The notes below the pieces were generated by a model. It was not told where the DNA came from. It saw only the letters and a list, made by a program, of their open reading frames with translations, and did not search any database. Made by a program: the position numbers and the translations under genes. Shown here piece after piece: positions 45,166 through 57,405 of a stretch of 64,000 nt of DNA; positions within the stretch are counted from its first letter, which is position 1, and every line of letters begins with the position of its first letter. This stretch comes from Heterocephalus glaber (Eukaryota; Chordata; Mammalia; Rodentia; Bathyergidae), in the NCBI RefSeq assembly GCF_000247695.1, contig NW_004624805.1, positions 4,222,670-4,286,669 of the forward strand. The letters run 5' to 3'.

Positions 45166-45975
45166 CACATAGCACTGTGTGATCCCAGCAACCCCACACC
45201 CTTAACTGCCTGTGGCTCCTCCTCCTCCAGGGAGCCCCGCTTCACCCCGCTTCTCAGAGGAGCCGTGTGCAGATGGCTGCCCAGCTGGCTAACAGTCAAG
45301 GCGGGGACGTCACAGGCCCTCTTCTTTCCCAAATCCGCTGCGCGGGTTCAGAGCTCACCAGACCACAGCTCTGCCTGTAACAAGGCAGTTTGGAGGAGCC
45401 TAGGTCTGGCAGGGAAAGCCATTTCTACAAAGAACACTGCATCACTCCCTTTGTGTTACTGGCACAATAACTCGCTTTATAAAATAAAAGTTTTGTTAGC
45501 TCCCAGTTTGGGAGACTCAAAGGCCAAGATTGAGCGGCGCCTTGGCTGGTGAGGGCAGATCCTGTCACACCCTGGCAGGAACAAGGGTTAGGGCACCAGT
45601 CACATCTCAGGCTGGAGCAGAGAGAGCCCGAGGCCCTGCGACCCCTCTGAGGGCACACTGCCGGGGCCGGAGACCTCTCAAGTCCACACCTGTCAAATTC
45701 CCGTCTTTTCAGTGTGCCGCTTCCCAGATGAAGGCTTCCTTACAGGGGTCCCCAGCAGGATTCTCACATCCTCGCGGCACATCCCGAGCCCCATGGCCTC
45801 CCAGTTCTCCTGGGACCTCAGCGCCCGCGGCTCTGGCCCAGTCCGCCTCGCTCCTGAAGGGCTCGCTCTTGCCGCCCACTCCTGGGCACAGCACGAGCAG
45901 ACCTTGGGTGTGCAAAGGTAGGCAAGGAGAGGCTGGTGTTAACCAGAGCTCTTGCTCAACTAGCAAAGCTCTTGA
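45166..45975. other. Intergenic, GC-rich in its right half
   Basis: Overlapping opposing frames of 130-180 codons at 45530-46170, no recognisable product. Confidence 0.4.
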
Positions 45976-45977
45976 AG

Positions 45978-46353
45978 TGGTCTGTGACATGCCAAGGTTT
46001 GCTGTGGAGTGTCCCCAATTATGCAGGCCCCATGTCCCCGGGATGGCACCACAGGAGGTGGTGGAGCCCTGAAGAGGTGGCGCCTTGTAAAAGTTAGGTC
46101 GCTGGAGCTGTGCCCTTGAAGGGACTGTCAGACCTGATTCTTCTTCCCCTCGCTCTCTGCATCTGACCATGAGGTAAACCTACTGCTCTCCCAGACTCCC
46201 CACACCATACGCTGCCTTACCACAGGCCCAAGAGCAATGAATCTGCCTGATCGTGGACTGAAACTTCCAAGACTGAGACCTAAAATAAACCTTTCCTCTG
46301 TATAAATCGATGGTCTTGTATATTTTGTTACAGCAACAGAAAGCTGACATACA
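45978..46353 (+). mobile_element. MaLR solo LTR
   Basis: 'gtggtggagccctgaagagg', 'cctcgctctctgcatctgac', 'ctgcctgatcgtggactga', 'aaaataaacctttcctctg', ending 'gaaagctgacataca'. Confidence 0.82.
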
Positions 46354-46829
46354 ACCTTAAGACATAAACCAGCTTTTAAATTTTTGTGTCACCACATCAA
46401 AAAGTACTGTCTCCAAAGTTTTTATGTAGCATTTGACTTCAGTTACTATGGAGTTGGTTTATAGTTTCTGTCTTGCTCTTCAGAAGGCCCTCGTTTATTT
46501 TTGACAAAATGGTTTTCAATTTCAATGGAACAGGAAAAAACTCTGGTTTAGTGCCTTGCCTAGAGATCCAGGCAGCTTTGTCCTTAGAATTTTTTGGGGT
46601 AATAAAAAGGAACAGTGATAATTTGAAGCTTTTATAATTTTGGGGGGCTCTAAAATTAACTATTATCAGTAAGAAAACATCAAAACATAAAAAATTGATT
46701 ATTTTCTGAACATCTGACTAGGTTATGCATGATTAGCTATTTTATATTGACTATATACATACGATGTTTACTTTGGCAAAGAGGCATTTCCAAATCCTAA
46801 ATTCTAAGTAATTCGCGCATGCACACACA

Positions 46830-46868
<39 letters not shown>

Positions 46869-47541
46869 CCATCTCAGGGTATTTGCACCAAAGATAAGGA
46901 ACTGCACAGACAAATCAATCTGACAGGTAATTTACCATCGTAGCTTGATTTTGTCAGTCTAGCCACAATGCATTATGAACCAGGAAAATTAGACAAGTCA
47001 AGGGAATGATAGTATCAGTGTTTAATGTTTATTTTCCATTACCTGGCAGCACAATTATTCTCAATAAAATATAACCATTCTCTAAGAGAAAAACTTTAAG
47101 GAGTTGAGCTAATAAAATAGTTCTGCTAAAGTTTCCAGCAGACTTGGCAACTTGGAGGAGACCATGTGCCTGTCCCTGATGACAGGCGTGACTCTAGAAA
47201 ACCGTGCAGGCAGATCACTGCATTTAGGAGCGACGAAGGGAGATGGGGCGTTCTCCTGGCCAACAACTTCATGCAATGAAAGATGTTTCTCTCCTTACCG
47301 TCTGAGTGTTAGATAAGATGCAGTCATTTTAAACTGAGTTGCTGGCTCTGTTTTGGTTATCCTAACCCAAAACAACATAGGACAAAGTCATTGAAAGTTC
47401 TATATCGCTATGGAATGTGTTAATAAACGTCACGTGTAGCTCTGATCACCAAAACCCAGATAGAAATTCACTGAAAGATGACTGAGACAAGAATTTTAAT
47501 AGATACCCTGCCTATCAGGATTTTTGGAAACTGAATTTTTT
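46354..47541. other. AT-rich intergenic sequence with a CA repeat
   Basis: No coding exon. A dinucleotide repeat is listed separately. Confidence 0.45.
46815..46865 (+). repeat. (CA)n microsatellite
   Basis: About 22 ca units with one t interruption, preceded by gcgcatg. Confidence 0.95.
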
Positions 47542-47619
47542 GGGGGGGTACCAGGGATTGAACTCAGGACCTTGCGCTTGTGAGGCAGGCACAGAGCCAC
47601 TGAGCTACATCCCCAGTCC
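47542..47619 (-). mobile_element. ID-type SINE, antisense
   Basis: 'gggggggtaccagggattga', 'ccactgagctacatccccag'. Flanks gaaactgaattttt on both sides (47527-47541, 47620-47634). Confidence 0.94.
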
Positions 47620-47922
47620 AGAAACTGAATTTTTGAAAACAGGCAAGTTGTTTGAGATAAGCTTCAGAACAAATTTTTTTTTCACATGGAGAATTTTTCT
47701 TCCCAGTTATCTGTTCTGAAAGAATAAGGAAATATACCTCTGAAAATTTTGATTCCTTACACTTCAAATGGGTTTCAGTGTTTCTAATTTTACTATTGTG
47801 TCCCCGGCTACCAGCTACCAACAAAAGAGATTTAGTTTTAAGATGGTGTTTTCTGAGGCATAAAAAGACAATAATGAAAACACCACCGATGTCAGAAGGG
47901 GTGAGTTGGAGCTGTGGTCTGG

Positions 47923-48230
47923 ATACGTCGTCTCCAAAGGCCCACGTGTTAAAGGATTGTTCCCCGGCTTGGTGCTATTGTGGGTGGTAAAAGCTTTTGA
48001 GAGGTGAGGCCTGGTGGGAGTACTTACATCTCGAGGGAGTGGCTTCAAAGGAGACTGGGTACCCCCGTTACTTGTGTTCTCTCACTTCCTGGCTACCACA
48101 AGGTGAGCAACTTTGCTTCACCACACTCCCGCCATGATGTTCTACCTTGCACATGTCCAGAAGTAATGGGGCCAATAGATCATGGACTGAAATCTCTGAA
48201 ACTATGAGTCAAAATAAACTTTTGCATCAT
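47923..48230 (+). mobile_element. MaLR LTR, 3'-truncated
   Basis: 'tgtggtctggatacgtcgtc', 'ttgttccccggcttggtgct', 'ttgagaggtgaggcctggtg', 'cccgccatgatgttctacct', 'aaaataaacttttgcatcat'. The usual end in CA is missing. Confidence 0.85.
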
Positions 48231-48244
48231 CACACTGCAGTGTT

Positions 48245-48288
48245 CTGGGATTCCATCTCCAAACGCTGGGATTCCATCTCCAAATGCT
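48245..48288 (+). repeat. Two-copy tandem duplication of about 21 bp
   Basis: ctgggattccatctccaaa followed by cg/tg occurs twice in direct succession. Confidence 0.85.
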
Positions 48289-48289
48289 G

Positions 48290-49267
48290 GTCCTGGAGAT
48301 GGACTCAGTTTTAAATTTCTGGCCTTTCCATGACTTTTCTTGGCTTGATAACCCCATCTCTGCATTATTTTATCCTATCCTGTGTGAAGATAATCCTGCT
48401 TTCTGGGGATGTAGGCCTTGTACTTCTTGATCTGAATACAGCTTCAAGGCATTTTGTTGTTGTTGTTGACTCACATATTTTTAAAGTTCACGATGAACTT
48501 TAACCTTCCTAATGCTTTTATAAATGTGTGTTGTCATATGACTGTTTTGATAATACAATCCACATAAGTTCATCCTTTGGAATCTGTGTTCATCAGAGGG
48601 TTTCCTATGCAAGCATACAAGTTTATTTCATTGTTCTCTTCCCATTTGGCCTCTTACTAATTGTACAGTTGAAATTTCACTTTTCGAATACTTTCCGGAG
48701 AATCTGTGGACTATTCATTTTAAATTCTCAAGCCACAAGACAATTATCTCTGATTCCAGGTATGCTTAACTAAACCAAGTACCCTATTTCCTTTTGTTAT
48801 TATGGACTCCAGGATGATGGGATCCTTGCTTCCCAGGTACCCTAACATTTCCAGACAATCACCAGCTGTTTATTTATTAACATTGTCCACATAGGCGCTC
48901 CCTTCTGCAAGCACCAGCAAGGTGAGACTTGATTCCTGGCTTCTACTTTAGACAGACGCGGAGATAGTTAAAGGCCCTTAATTGTACAGATCGGTTCTGT
49001 GTATGTTACACAATCTACATTAAACAGATGCCACCGCAGTCTTCCAAAGAGGCGAGTGGCAGCCATCATTATTCTAAGTGCCATGTCTTTCCTCTTGGCC
49101 TCACTTCCTCACATGCTCCTCAACCCTCCGATTCACGTATTTCTTTGCAGATGACCACCTGATTCACGGATACCCACCTTGTCTTTTCTGTCCCACCTAT
49201 CTCATTTGGGCCTAAATGACCTACTGTCATTAAGATTAGGAATTCTACAGACTCTGTTTTTGTTGTG
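48290..49267. other. AT-rich intergenic sequence
   Basis: No exon and no repeat I can name. Confidence 0.4.
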
Positions 49268-49352
49268 GTTGCTTCAGCAGTGCTGGGGGTTGAACACAGA
49301 GCCTCACACACGCTAGTCAAATGCTCTGACGCTGAGCTCCACAAATCCCTTT
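49268..49352 (-). mobile_element. Diverged tRNA-derived SINE, antisense
   Basis: 'cagtgctgggggttgaacac', 'agcctcacacacgctagtca', 'acgctgagctcc'. An older copy of the ID class. Confidence 0.7.
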
Positions 49353-51153
49353 CCGAAGTCTTTGCAACATCTGTAGAATATTTAGCTTATGAACAGAAGG
49401 TTTGTTCTAGTTTTTAAATACTCTTGAGTATCACAGATACCTGAGACCAAAACATTGGGTCCAAGCAGCTTTTATTGTAAAGACTATTCCTATATATTGC
49501 TGCCACCAGCGCACTTCTGCCTTATTACACATGTTCTTCCACTTTTCAGCTCAGTGATTATTTGTGGACTTTCTTGTCACATGTAATTTACTCTAAGATG
49601 CTTTAAAATTTAAGTCATCTTGATCAGTTTAGTTTCCTGTCATTCTTTCTAGTCTTTATGAACATCATTCTCTCCCAGTCCTGTTACTGCTGTGCTAACA
49701 ATAAGAACATTTACTACACACTTAATGTGTCCAGGCATGTGCTAAGTTTTTAATAACTGGCACAAAATACATACACACATAAGACTGAATTTTACCAATA
49801 GTAAATATATAATACTATATTGGAATTTCCATATAAGCATTTATTCTGGCTTTTTGTTGATTCTTCCACAAATTCTTGTTATCTACAGCTACCTTCTGAC
49901 TACAGTTGATTAATGAATGCAATCTGGGATGGATGGTTGATATTTTCATTCATTAACATGACAAAAAAGAATGATCAACACGTATGGCAGATCTTCACTC
50001 ATTTGCCAATGATGTATCTTGAGTTTCTTACTGAATCAGATCATAGTTTCTGCACTGGAAGAATATTTCCTCATTTTTTGTGTTACAGTGTAATGCTTAC
50101 AGACATATTTTTAATTCTTATCTGCATTAATACTTTTTCCATCATTTTCTCAAGTCTAGACAAATCAACAAAATAATCAACCCTCGATTTGGTTTACATA
50201 CTGACGGCATGGCCAGTTTCAAACTACCATGCTGTCACTGAATGTAAAACTGGGGAAAGATGTGTGTATCTTCACCACAAGGACAACATAACCTCAACAG
50301 TATGGATACTAGTAAAACGTAATTAGGTAACAACTCAGTTCTGACTACTGCTTTTGTTTTTAATGATACTGTCTCAACTGAAAAAATAAAAGACATCTTT
50401 CTCCAGTCTTTCTTTCCCTTGCACTGTTATCTGTTGAAGAGGCCAGACATTTGGACCCACAGAACTTCTCCCAGTCTGGATTTTGCTGATTTCCATGCTC
50501 ACCATGTGGTTCTCTGTCTTATTCCCTGGAAGCTGGATTCAGAGCCAGATCCAGATTCAAGATTCACTTCCTGTCACAAGACCATAAGAAGCCTTGGTTT
50601 CTTCCATTAAGAAGCATGTCTAATTACTTCTATGTTTCTAGTTATTGCTAGGATAACATCTAATTATTTCTGTTTTTATCATGCTGTTAGCCATTGATGC
50701 TTACTTCTTGTATTAATTCAATGGAGAATATAAAATGGGTGATACTGTATCATTTTTCAGTTATTAGTTGGCAGGCTTTAATATTAAACTGCTTTCCCTC
50801 ATGTGCCATTACCCAATGGTCATGTCCACACAGAAGGCAAGATTAATGCCTTCTCGGTTTTTGAGATTACATGAATTAGTTCCCTTTCATCATTCTAAAG
50901 TGGTCAATTCTGGTTTTTAATAACATTATGAATTCATGAGTTCAAACATATTAGTGGGTTTCAACTTGTAATTATTCTTATTACTGAAATTTAAACTATC
51001 CCAAAAAGTCAGTGGGATTCTGGTCTCCAGAATCTTAACAAAATCCTAGTGCCATTTCAGAGCTAGTCTGATGAAGTCTTCCAGGATCATCTTGTACATC
51101 TCCTGTCCCACATCTAGAATCACATGTATCCCCCAAATCAGACATTATCATTG
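49353..51153. other. AT-rich intergenic sequence
   Basis: A short MIR-like piece is possible at 49710-49770 ('tactacacacttaatgtgtc'). No exon seen. Confidence 0.4.
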
Positions 51154-51212
51154 TTTTTCCAGTATGAGGAATTGAATCCAGGTCCTTTACACTGAGCTCA
51201 TCCCCAGTCCTC
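51154..51212 (-). mobile_element. Diverged ID-type SINE fragment, antisense
   Basis: 'ccagtatgaggaattgaatc', 'caggtcctttacactgagct', 'catccccagtcc'. Middle deleted. Confidence 0.65.
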
Positions 51213-51217
51213 TTTTT

Positions 51218-51443
51218 AAAAAAAAAAAAAAAACTTTTTTCTTTTTGGTGCTGGGAATCAAACTCAGGGCCTTGAGCTTGCCAGCAGGTGCTGTGCCGCT
51301 GAGCTACATCTGTAGCTAAAGAAAATAATTTGAGACAGAGCCTTGCTAAGTCCTACTTTGCTCAGACTGGGCTCAAACTTGTGATGCGCCTATCTGTGCC
51401 TCCCAATGCTGGGATTACAGCCGTCTCCCACCATGCCTGGCCC
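51218..51443 (-). mobile_element. B1-ID dimeric SINE, antisense
   Basis: A and T runs, then antisense ID-like part ('tggtgctgggaatcaaactc', 'gccgctgagctacat'), then antisense B1 ('tttgagacagagccttgcta', 'ccaatgctgggattacagcc', 'atgcctggc'). Confidence 0.85.
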
Positions 51444-51885
51444 TTCCCTTGCTATCTTTTAATGAGGAATTACTTTACAGAGTCAAAATTCAGTTCCTAA
51501 GGCTGCTCCCTCAGCTGGTCATATTTTCCTAGGTCTTTTGAGTAGACAATAAGATTATATATCTTCGTATTGATACTCCCAATTCAAACTAAAGACTCCA
51601 GAGGGTTTAACTTATTACAGCTGTAACTTTATTCCATTCAGAGAATTCTATACTCAAAGACTCAGAGCATGATAGAATTAAAATATTCCATATGTACACA
51701 TTTGTTCACGAAAGGCAGAATATACCAATGATTTTTGAAAATATTAAAATTTTGCATATGTTCTCATTCTCCCATTGTAAAAACTACATTTTCATTTGTC
51801 AGTGCGTGTAGTCACTGAGCTGTATTTCTTTCTACTGCCCCTCATTTAGTTCTTTCTATATGCAATTAAATATCTAATGACCAAA
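51444..51885. other. AT-rich intergenic sequence
   Basis: Nothing recognised. Confidence 0.4.
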
Positions 51886-52213
51886 TACTACGGTTTACAG
51901 AAGGGTCCCCCAAAGGTCCGTATTTCTATTACAGGCTTGGTCTCCAGGGTGGGGCTCTTGGCGGGTGGTGAAAACACTGAGGTGGCTCTAGTGGGGGGCT
52001 CTTGGGTGGCTGTGGGACCCCCTCTCTCAGCCCCTTGGCTTCCTAACTTAAGATGTGACTTGCTCTGCAATGTGCCTCCACCATGTGCTGTCTCACATGA
52101 GCCCTAAAAGCGGGACACCTGAACTTGGGCAAGAACATCCAGAACTGTGAGCCTAAATAACCCTTTTCCAGCTGCCCCAGTATTTCACAACAGTCATGCA
52201 AAGCTAGCGCATC
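51886..52213 (+). mobile_element. MaLR solo LTR, diverged
   Basis: 'tactacggtttacagaaggg', 'acaggcttggtctccagggt', 'aacatccagaactgtgagcc', 'taaataacccttttcc', ending near 'aaagctagcgcatca'. Confidence 0.78.
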
Positions 52214-52720
52214 AGAGGTATCTTATGATGGCGTCTCTGCATCTGGTAGTATTCATTCTGTCACGGTCCTAAGAGACTTGTCAGAAGAGCGTACTTCTTA
52301 AGCATTGCTGACTTGTGTCCATTCTGCTTGAAATCTCGTTTTGTGGACAGAGTGTCTTTGGCTTGAGAATCTTAACTGTATTGCTCCATATTTACCTGGT
52401 ATAAAAAACCTGCTCTTGAAAAATCTGTGGCTAACACAGCTTTCCCTCACAAATCAAGTACGCTTTCCAAACAGCTAAAAAACACGCTTCCATTTCTTAA
52501 CAAACAGCCAAGAAATTTTACTAGAGTGTCTTGGTGTTGTTTTAATTCAGTATTAAATACTTGGTGTGCTCTTTCAATAGATAACTTTTCAATTTCAGGA
52601 AAATATACTTAAAATGTAATTTTAAATTGTTTGCTCACCTTGGTCTTACATTTTTACCTGTCTTCACTGTCACTTTTTTTAAAAAAAAAATCTTAAATAT
52701 TTCGTTTTAAAAAATGTTCC
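52214..52720. other. AT-rich intergenic sequence
   Basis: Nothing recognised. Confidence 0.4.
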
Positions 52721-52721
52721 C

Positions 52722-52812
52722 GGGCCAGGGATTTAGCTCAGTGACACCGCACCTGCCTCGCAAGCGCAAGGTCCTGAGTTTGATCCCCAGTACCGCAAAA
52801 AAAAAAAAAAAA
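52722..52812 (+). mobile_element. ID-type SINE (first of an inverted pair)
   Basis: 'gggccagggatttagctcag', 'gtttgatccccagtacc', a 16-A tail. Near duplication of gttccc on both sides. Confidence 0.93.
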
Positions 52813-52827
52813 GTTCCCTTTTAGCAC

Positions 52828-52898
52828 TTTTTTTTTTGGTACCGGGCATTGCGCTTGCGAGGCAGGCGGCGGCACCACTGAGCTAAATCCCCGGCCCA
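52828..52898 (-). mobile_element. ID-type SINE, antisense, internally deleted (second of the pair)
   Basis: T run, 'ggtaccgggcattgcgcttg', 'ccactgagctaaatccccgg', 'ccc'. Lacks the usual 'gatcgaactcgggacct' segment. Confidence 0.93.
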
Positions 52899-53110
52899 CG
52901 TATTTGTTTTAAAGCATTATATTTATCTGCTGTTCCTTCTAGTCTACAATTCTGAAATATTCTTATATGTAATTTTTCCGAGTCGTTCATTTCTATTTTC
53001 TTCTGACATGTTATTCTTGCATGTCTTATTTTCCAACAGTACATTGCAGTTTTGTGGGCGTTTCTGACATGCTCCTATTTTCCACTGAGATACTATTGCT
53101 CTTTTTCACA

Positions 53111-53147
<37 letters not shown>

Positions 53148-55720
53148 CTTCAATGCTGTGATTTTGCTTCTTCTATGCAAAATTCACTTTCCTGAAACTT
53201 GGGAGTCTATTCCGAAAGCTGTTAACATCAGAGCTCCCTCCCCGGCTGCTTCCGCGCTCTGAGAAGTATGGCAGCACGTGTCTTGGGGTTCCTGGCTCTA
53301 CCTCCCTTCCCATTTTGATCTCGACCGTTCGGCAAACGTTCCATCCTGGAATTACCAAACCGAGCCTGTCCGTGGGCTGCACAGAGGGGGACCTCGAGCT
53401 GCTCCTGTCCACGGGCTTCCTTCCTCTGGCAGAAACGAAGAGCATGCAGCCCTTGAAGGCGTCAGCGCTCTGCTCCCTGCTGCTTGCATTTGGGTTTGTG
53501 GGGATACCCTGCTACCTTGTTTTGTTGTCAGTCACATGTTATTTGAATGAGGAGTGAATTATGCTGTCACCACTCTCCTCGGTGCCCACACATTTTAGTT
53601 TTAATATGGAGGCATAATGTGGGTCACATGGCCACTACTGCTGTTATTCATGCTTCTCCTGCCTTGCGGGTTCAGAACGCACTCCACAGGGGTTCTGTTT
53701 TGTGCCAGGTCAATCCACCTGCTGTTTAGGACTGGGTCTCACCTATGCAAGCTATGCTGCACCAAAGCCTTCAACCTCTCTTCTAACACACTCGCCTAAT
53801 TTCACCTCAGCAAGTACTCGAGAATTATGTTATCCTCAACACATCCTAGCCAATGGTGTCACAATACATCTTAGCCCCATCTCAGTAGTCTGGCAAGACT
53901 GAGACACCAGTATCCGAATTGGAAGAAACGCTAAAGCAACACGGAGATGGATCATTCTGATACTGGAGTTAGGTATCTACCCGTCTCGGATCTGTAAGTG
54001 CAGAGATTCTATTTGTTTTACTCATGACTCCCCAGAAGTTAAGACAAAGTTTGACATTTAAACACCTAAAACAAACTCACCGAATTTGTTCAATGCATAA
54101 AGAAGCACTTCCTAGTAGAGAACTTAAAACTCTTCCCAGCCTCTTCTTCAGAGAGATGTTTCCTATTATTTTAAACAGCAACGTTGTGTGGTGTGGTGGT
54201 GGTCCTGTGACTTGTGATGTCAACTCAACATGCTACAGGCACTGACATGAATGGTGTGACAGGTAAAAATGTCCAGTCATTGTGACTGGCAGTACTCAGG
54301 GCAAGCAGTTTGGCTACAATTAATGGGTCAGGACACAGGCATGACATAACCAGGTATCAGATCTGGATTCTTAACATAGGGGCTGAATTCAGGGAACCTC
54401 ATAGTCAGAGCTCCTCACAGTTCAGGAAAATTGGGACTCCCCACGAAGGACAGAAAAGGTATAGTTTCCTTCTCAACGTCACGGTTGCTGGCTTCCCTGC
54501 AGGCCATTGATTCTTCGATAATTCCATCATCTCCAAGAAAACTGGACCCTTACAATACAAGTGCCTCAGTAAGTCCCACAACAGTCTCTGGGAGTTGCCA
54601 CTCAACTGTCAGAGAGCAACCGCTGGGATGGGGACAAGAGTGGGAAGAGACAGGAAGAAAGAAGGAAAACAGAGAAGCCTTTCATGTTTCAATGCATGGG
54701 AGGAGTTTGGAGAATCAATTTTACTAGAGGACAAAGCTTCTTCACTCAATGATTTGTTTAAATCTGAACTACTGTGTCAATGCTTTACATTAGTAAGTAT
54801 AACTAATACACTATACTCCCTACATAGAAAATGTAAGCTTCTTATTAATGGAACACCTTCAACAACAGGGTTGAAAATACATCAGTAGCAGCTTCTTCAA
54901 CTAAGAGCACTGTATGTGTCAGTTATGCATATGAGTACCAGCTCTAAAAGAATTTGGCCTGGGATCCTTAAAATAAATCAAATCCTATTTTGATAAAAAC
55001 AGAAACAAAAAATGCTAATTACCACCTGCTCTAAGGTCTCTACATAAGTCACATCCCATACTTCAGCAAACAGCTGATGATAACATGTGCAGACATACTA
55101 ACTTTTGAGACTACCAACAATTTCCCTTTATTCATGGCTAGAAGTCAGCTCCCACTGAAAGAGAAGTTTTGTTAAGTAAGGTTTCTTGAGATCTTTACTA
55201 GTTTGTATAGGCCATTGTTAAAGTTAGAAATAAATACAAAGTTATGTAGTTTGGAGCCCAAGAAAAAGTTTGGGTTAGAACCATTTCTTTCATTGTTTAT
55301 AGACACAGTATCTAAAGCAAGGTTTTAGAAAAATTTTCCTATCAAAGTGAAAATTTCTAAAATCTAAATGTGGTACTATTACAATCCAACTTCTAAAATA
55401 TCTCACAGTATAGCATTTCAAAATTTCTGAGAAAAATGTCAATTGAGGCTTCCTTGAAAGCACAATTTCAAACTGGTTTTCACCCAACTACAAGCATTCT
55501 GATGGAAGTGGAAGTTAAACCACACTTACTGCCCTCCCGCCCCCAAATGAAGATAGTATGTGACCTGTAACAAAAATTATTTCTCTCCTTAAGGATCTCT
55601 AGTATCATGTAGCCTACGAGACAATTATGAATCATTGCATAATGCTTTGGGTCTTGTATTTTTCAAAAAATTCTGCAAATTGCGCTTTTTAAAATTGCTT
55701 ATTTCACACAATCCATCTTC
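52899..55720. other. AT-rich intergenic sequence with a CA repeat
   Basis: Contains a small GC-richer patch at 53220-53560 with overlapping frames of 80-90 codons that I do not recognise. No exon with clear splice sites. Confidence 0.4.
53107..53145 (+). repeat. (CA)n microsatellite
   Basis: About 18 ca/ac units after a cgcg start. Confidence 0.95.
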
Positions 55721-55724
55721 TAGG

Positions 55725-55870
55725 ATAGCACCGTTCAGCAAAATTTTCTGAGAGGATGGAAATGTTCCATATCTTCAATGTTCAATATGGTGACCACTAA
55801 TTCTGGGTCACTACCAAGCACCAAGAATGTAGTTATTGCAGCTAAGTTAACTAAATTTTTGCTTTATTTA
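55725..55870 (+). mobile_element. DNA transposon (MER/hAT-like), left half
   Basis: The terminus near 'aggatagcaccgttcagc' resembles, in inverted form, the terminus at 56935-56955 ('acagtactgttcta'). Interior 'gaaatgttccatatcttcaa' and 'caatatggtgaccactaatt' match a common mammalian DNA-transposon pattern. Interrupted by the L1 that follows. Confidence 0.55.
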
Positions 55871-56425
55871 ATTTTAATTAAATTCTTTTGAGCAGAATTG
55901 CTGCACTATACAGTGATTCTACCTTTTTCCCCACTACTTTTAATTTGAAGAACCGGCACACTCTTTCCACAGTGGTCTTACCATCTTACATTCTCATCAA
56001 GGGAATATAAATGGGCAAAAAGATACCTTCTAATTTCTCCATATTCCCTTCAACGTTTAATACAGTCAACTTAAATGGTGTGAGGTGGCACCTTAGAGTT
56101 TTAATGTTATAATCTAATAATTAGTAATAGTAATATCTAATAGTGATGAGCATCTTTTCATGTACTTATTGGCCATTTGCATATCTTCTTTGAAGAAATG
56201 TCTATTTGAGTCCTTTGCTTATTTTGCATTAGCTTTTTTTTTGGTTACGTTTTATTTCTCCTCTAGTCAGTCTGAGTATCAATTCCTTATTAGATATGAT
56301 TTTCAAATATATCCTCCCATTTTAAGAGTTGCCTTTTTTACTCTGTTGATAATGTCTTTTGAGGAACAAAATTTTAATCAAGTTCAATTTGCCTTTTTTT
56401 CTTAATACCAAATCTCAAGGAGGTA
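55871..56425 (-). mobile_element. L1 ORF2 segment, inverted part of an older twin-primed L1
   Basis: Antisense L1 ORF2: 'ttccacagtggtcttacca', 'cattctcatcaagggaatat', 'ggtgtgaggtggcacctta', 'gatgagcatcttttcatgt', 'cttattggccatttgcatat', 'aatgtcttttgaggaacaaa'. Each is the reverse of a known ORF2 3'-region landmark, in the correct inverted order. Confidence 0.8.
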
Positions 56426-56885
56426 TTTGTCTATACTTCATGGTGACATTAGCCACACAGTGCATGACCAAGATACAGAAGCAACCCATGTCCACTGACA
56501 GATAAATAACCACAAAATGTGGCATGTACACACAAGGGGATATTATTCAGCCCTAAAAAGAAATTGTGGGACACACAGTACCACATGGATGGCTCTTGAG
56601 GACATATTAAGTGGCAATAAAACTTGTCACAAAAAGACAAATACTGCATGTTGCCATTGACATGAAGTAGTCAAAGCCATACAAACGAAAAAATGGCAGC
56701 TGCCAGGAGTTGTGAGGGGTTTAGGAGTTGCTGTTCATGGATTCAGAATTTGTTTTATAAGATGGAAAGAGTTATGGGGATGGATGCTGCTGATGGTTTC
56801 ACGACATTATGAACGGACTTAATACTACCAAACTGGTTAGGGTGGGAAGTTCAGGTCATGGGTATTCAACCACAATTTTTAAAAA
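56426..56885 (+). mobile_element. L1 3' end, sense part of the same insertion
   Basis: 'tgaccaagatacagaagcaa', 'atgtccactgacagataaat', 'ggatattattcagccctaaa', 'acatggatggctcttgagga', 'cacaaaaagacaaatactgc', then old-L1 3'UTR features ('gaaaaaatggcagctgccag'). It resumes about 100 bases past where the inverted piece begins, as in a 5'-inverted L1. Confidence 0.8.
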
Positions 56886-56889
56886 TTTA

Positions 56890-56960
56890 AATTAAGAAAC
56901 TTAAATTGCCACATATGGCTGGTGACTATAGCTTGAACAGTACTGTTCTAGAACATAAGT
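56890..56960 (+). mobile_element. DNA transposon (MER/hAT-like), right half
   Basis: 'ttgccacatatggctggtga' and terminal 'acagtactgttctaga'. Complements 55725-55870. Confidence 0.55.
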
Positions 56961-56993
56961 GACGCGATACCCTTTATAAAAAAAGAGATTAGA

Positions 56994-57069
56994 GGGCCAG
57001 GGATTTAGCTCAGTGGTTCTGCCGCCTGCCTCACAAGCGCAAGGACCCAACTTCTATCCCTGGTACCAA
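56994..57069 (+). mobile_element. ID-type SINE
   Basis: 'gggccagggatttagctcag', 'tatccctggtacc'. Duplication of aaagagattag type on both sides (56983-56993 and about 57070-57083). Confidence 0.93.
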
Positions 57070-57405
57070 AAAAGAGAGATTAGTGTACTCCGTGGCCGGT
57101 TCAAGGACGTTAGTGGATAGAAATGGGACCAGAATTCAAGTCTGATTATCTGCCAGGGAAGGGGAAGGGATGCTGGTTCATGTTCTATACAACTACAAGT
57201 CAAAGATACCTATATTTGTAAGACGTACATAATGTACATGTATCATATAAAGGAAAACACAATAAAAACTAACCTAGCTTGAAAACAGATGACCACAAAA
57301 GAAAACAAGTTACTTATTTCTTCCTTAAATATTACCGAACATGCTAGAATACGCTTCACACACACACACCGGCAGTTTAGTGTTCATGGTTCAGTTGCTG
57401 TGAAC

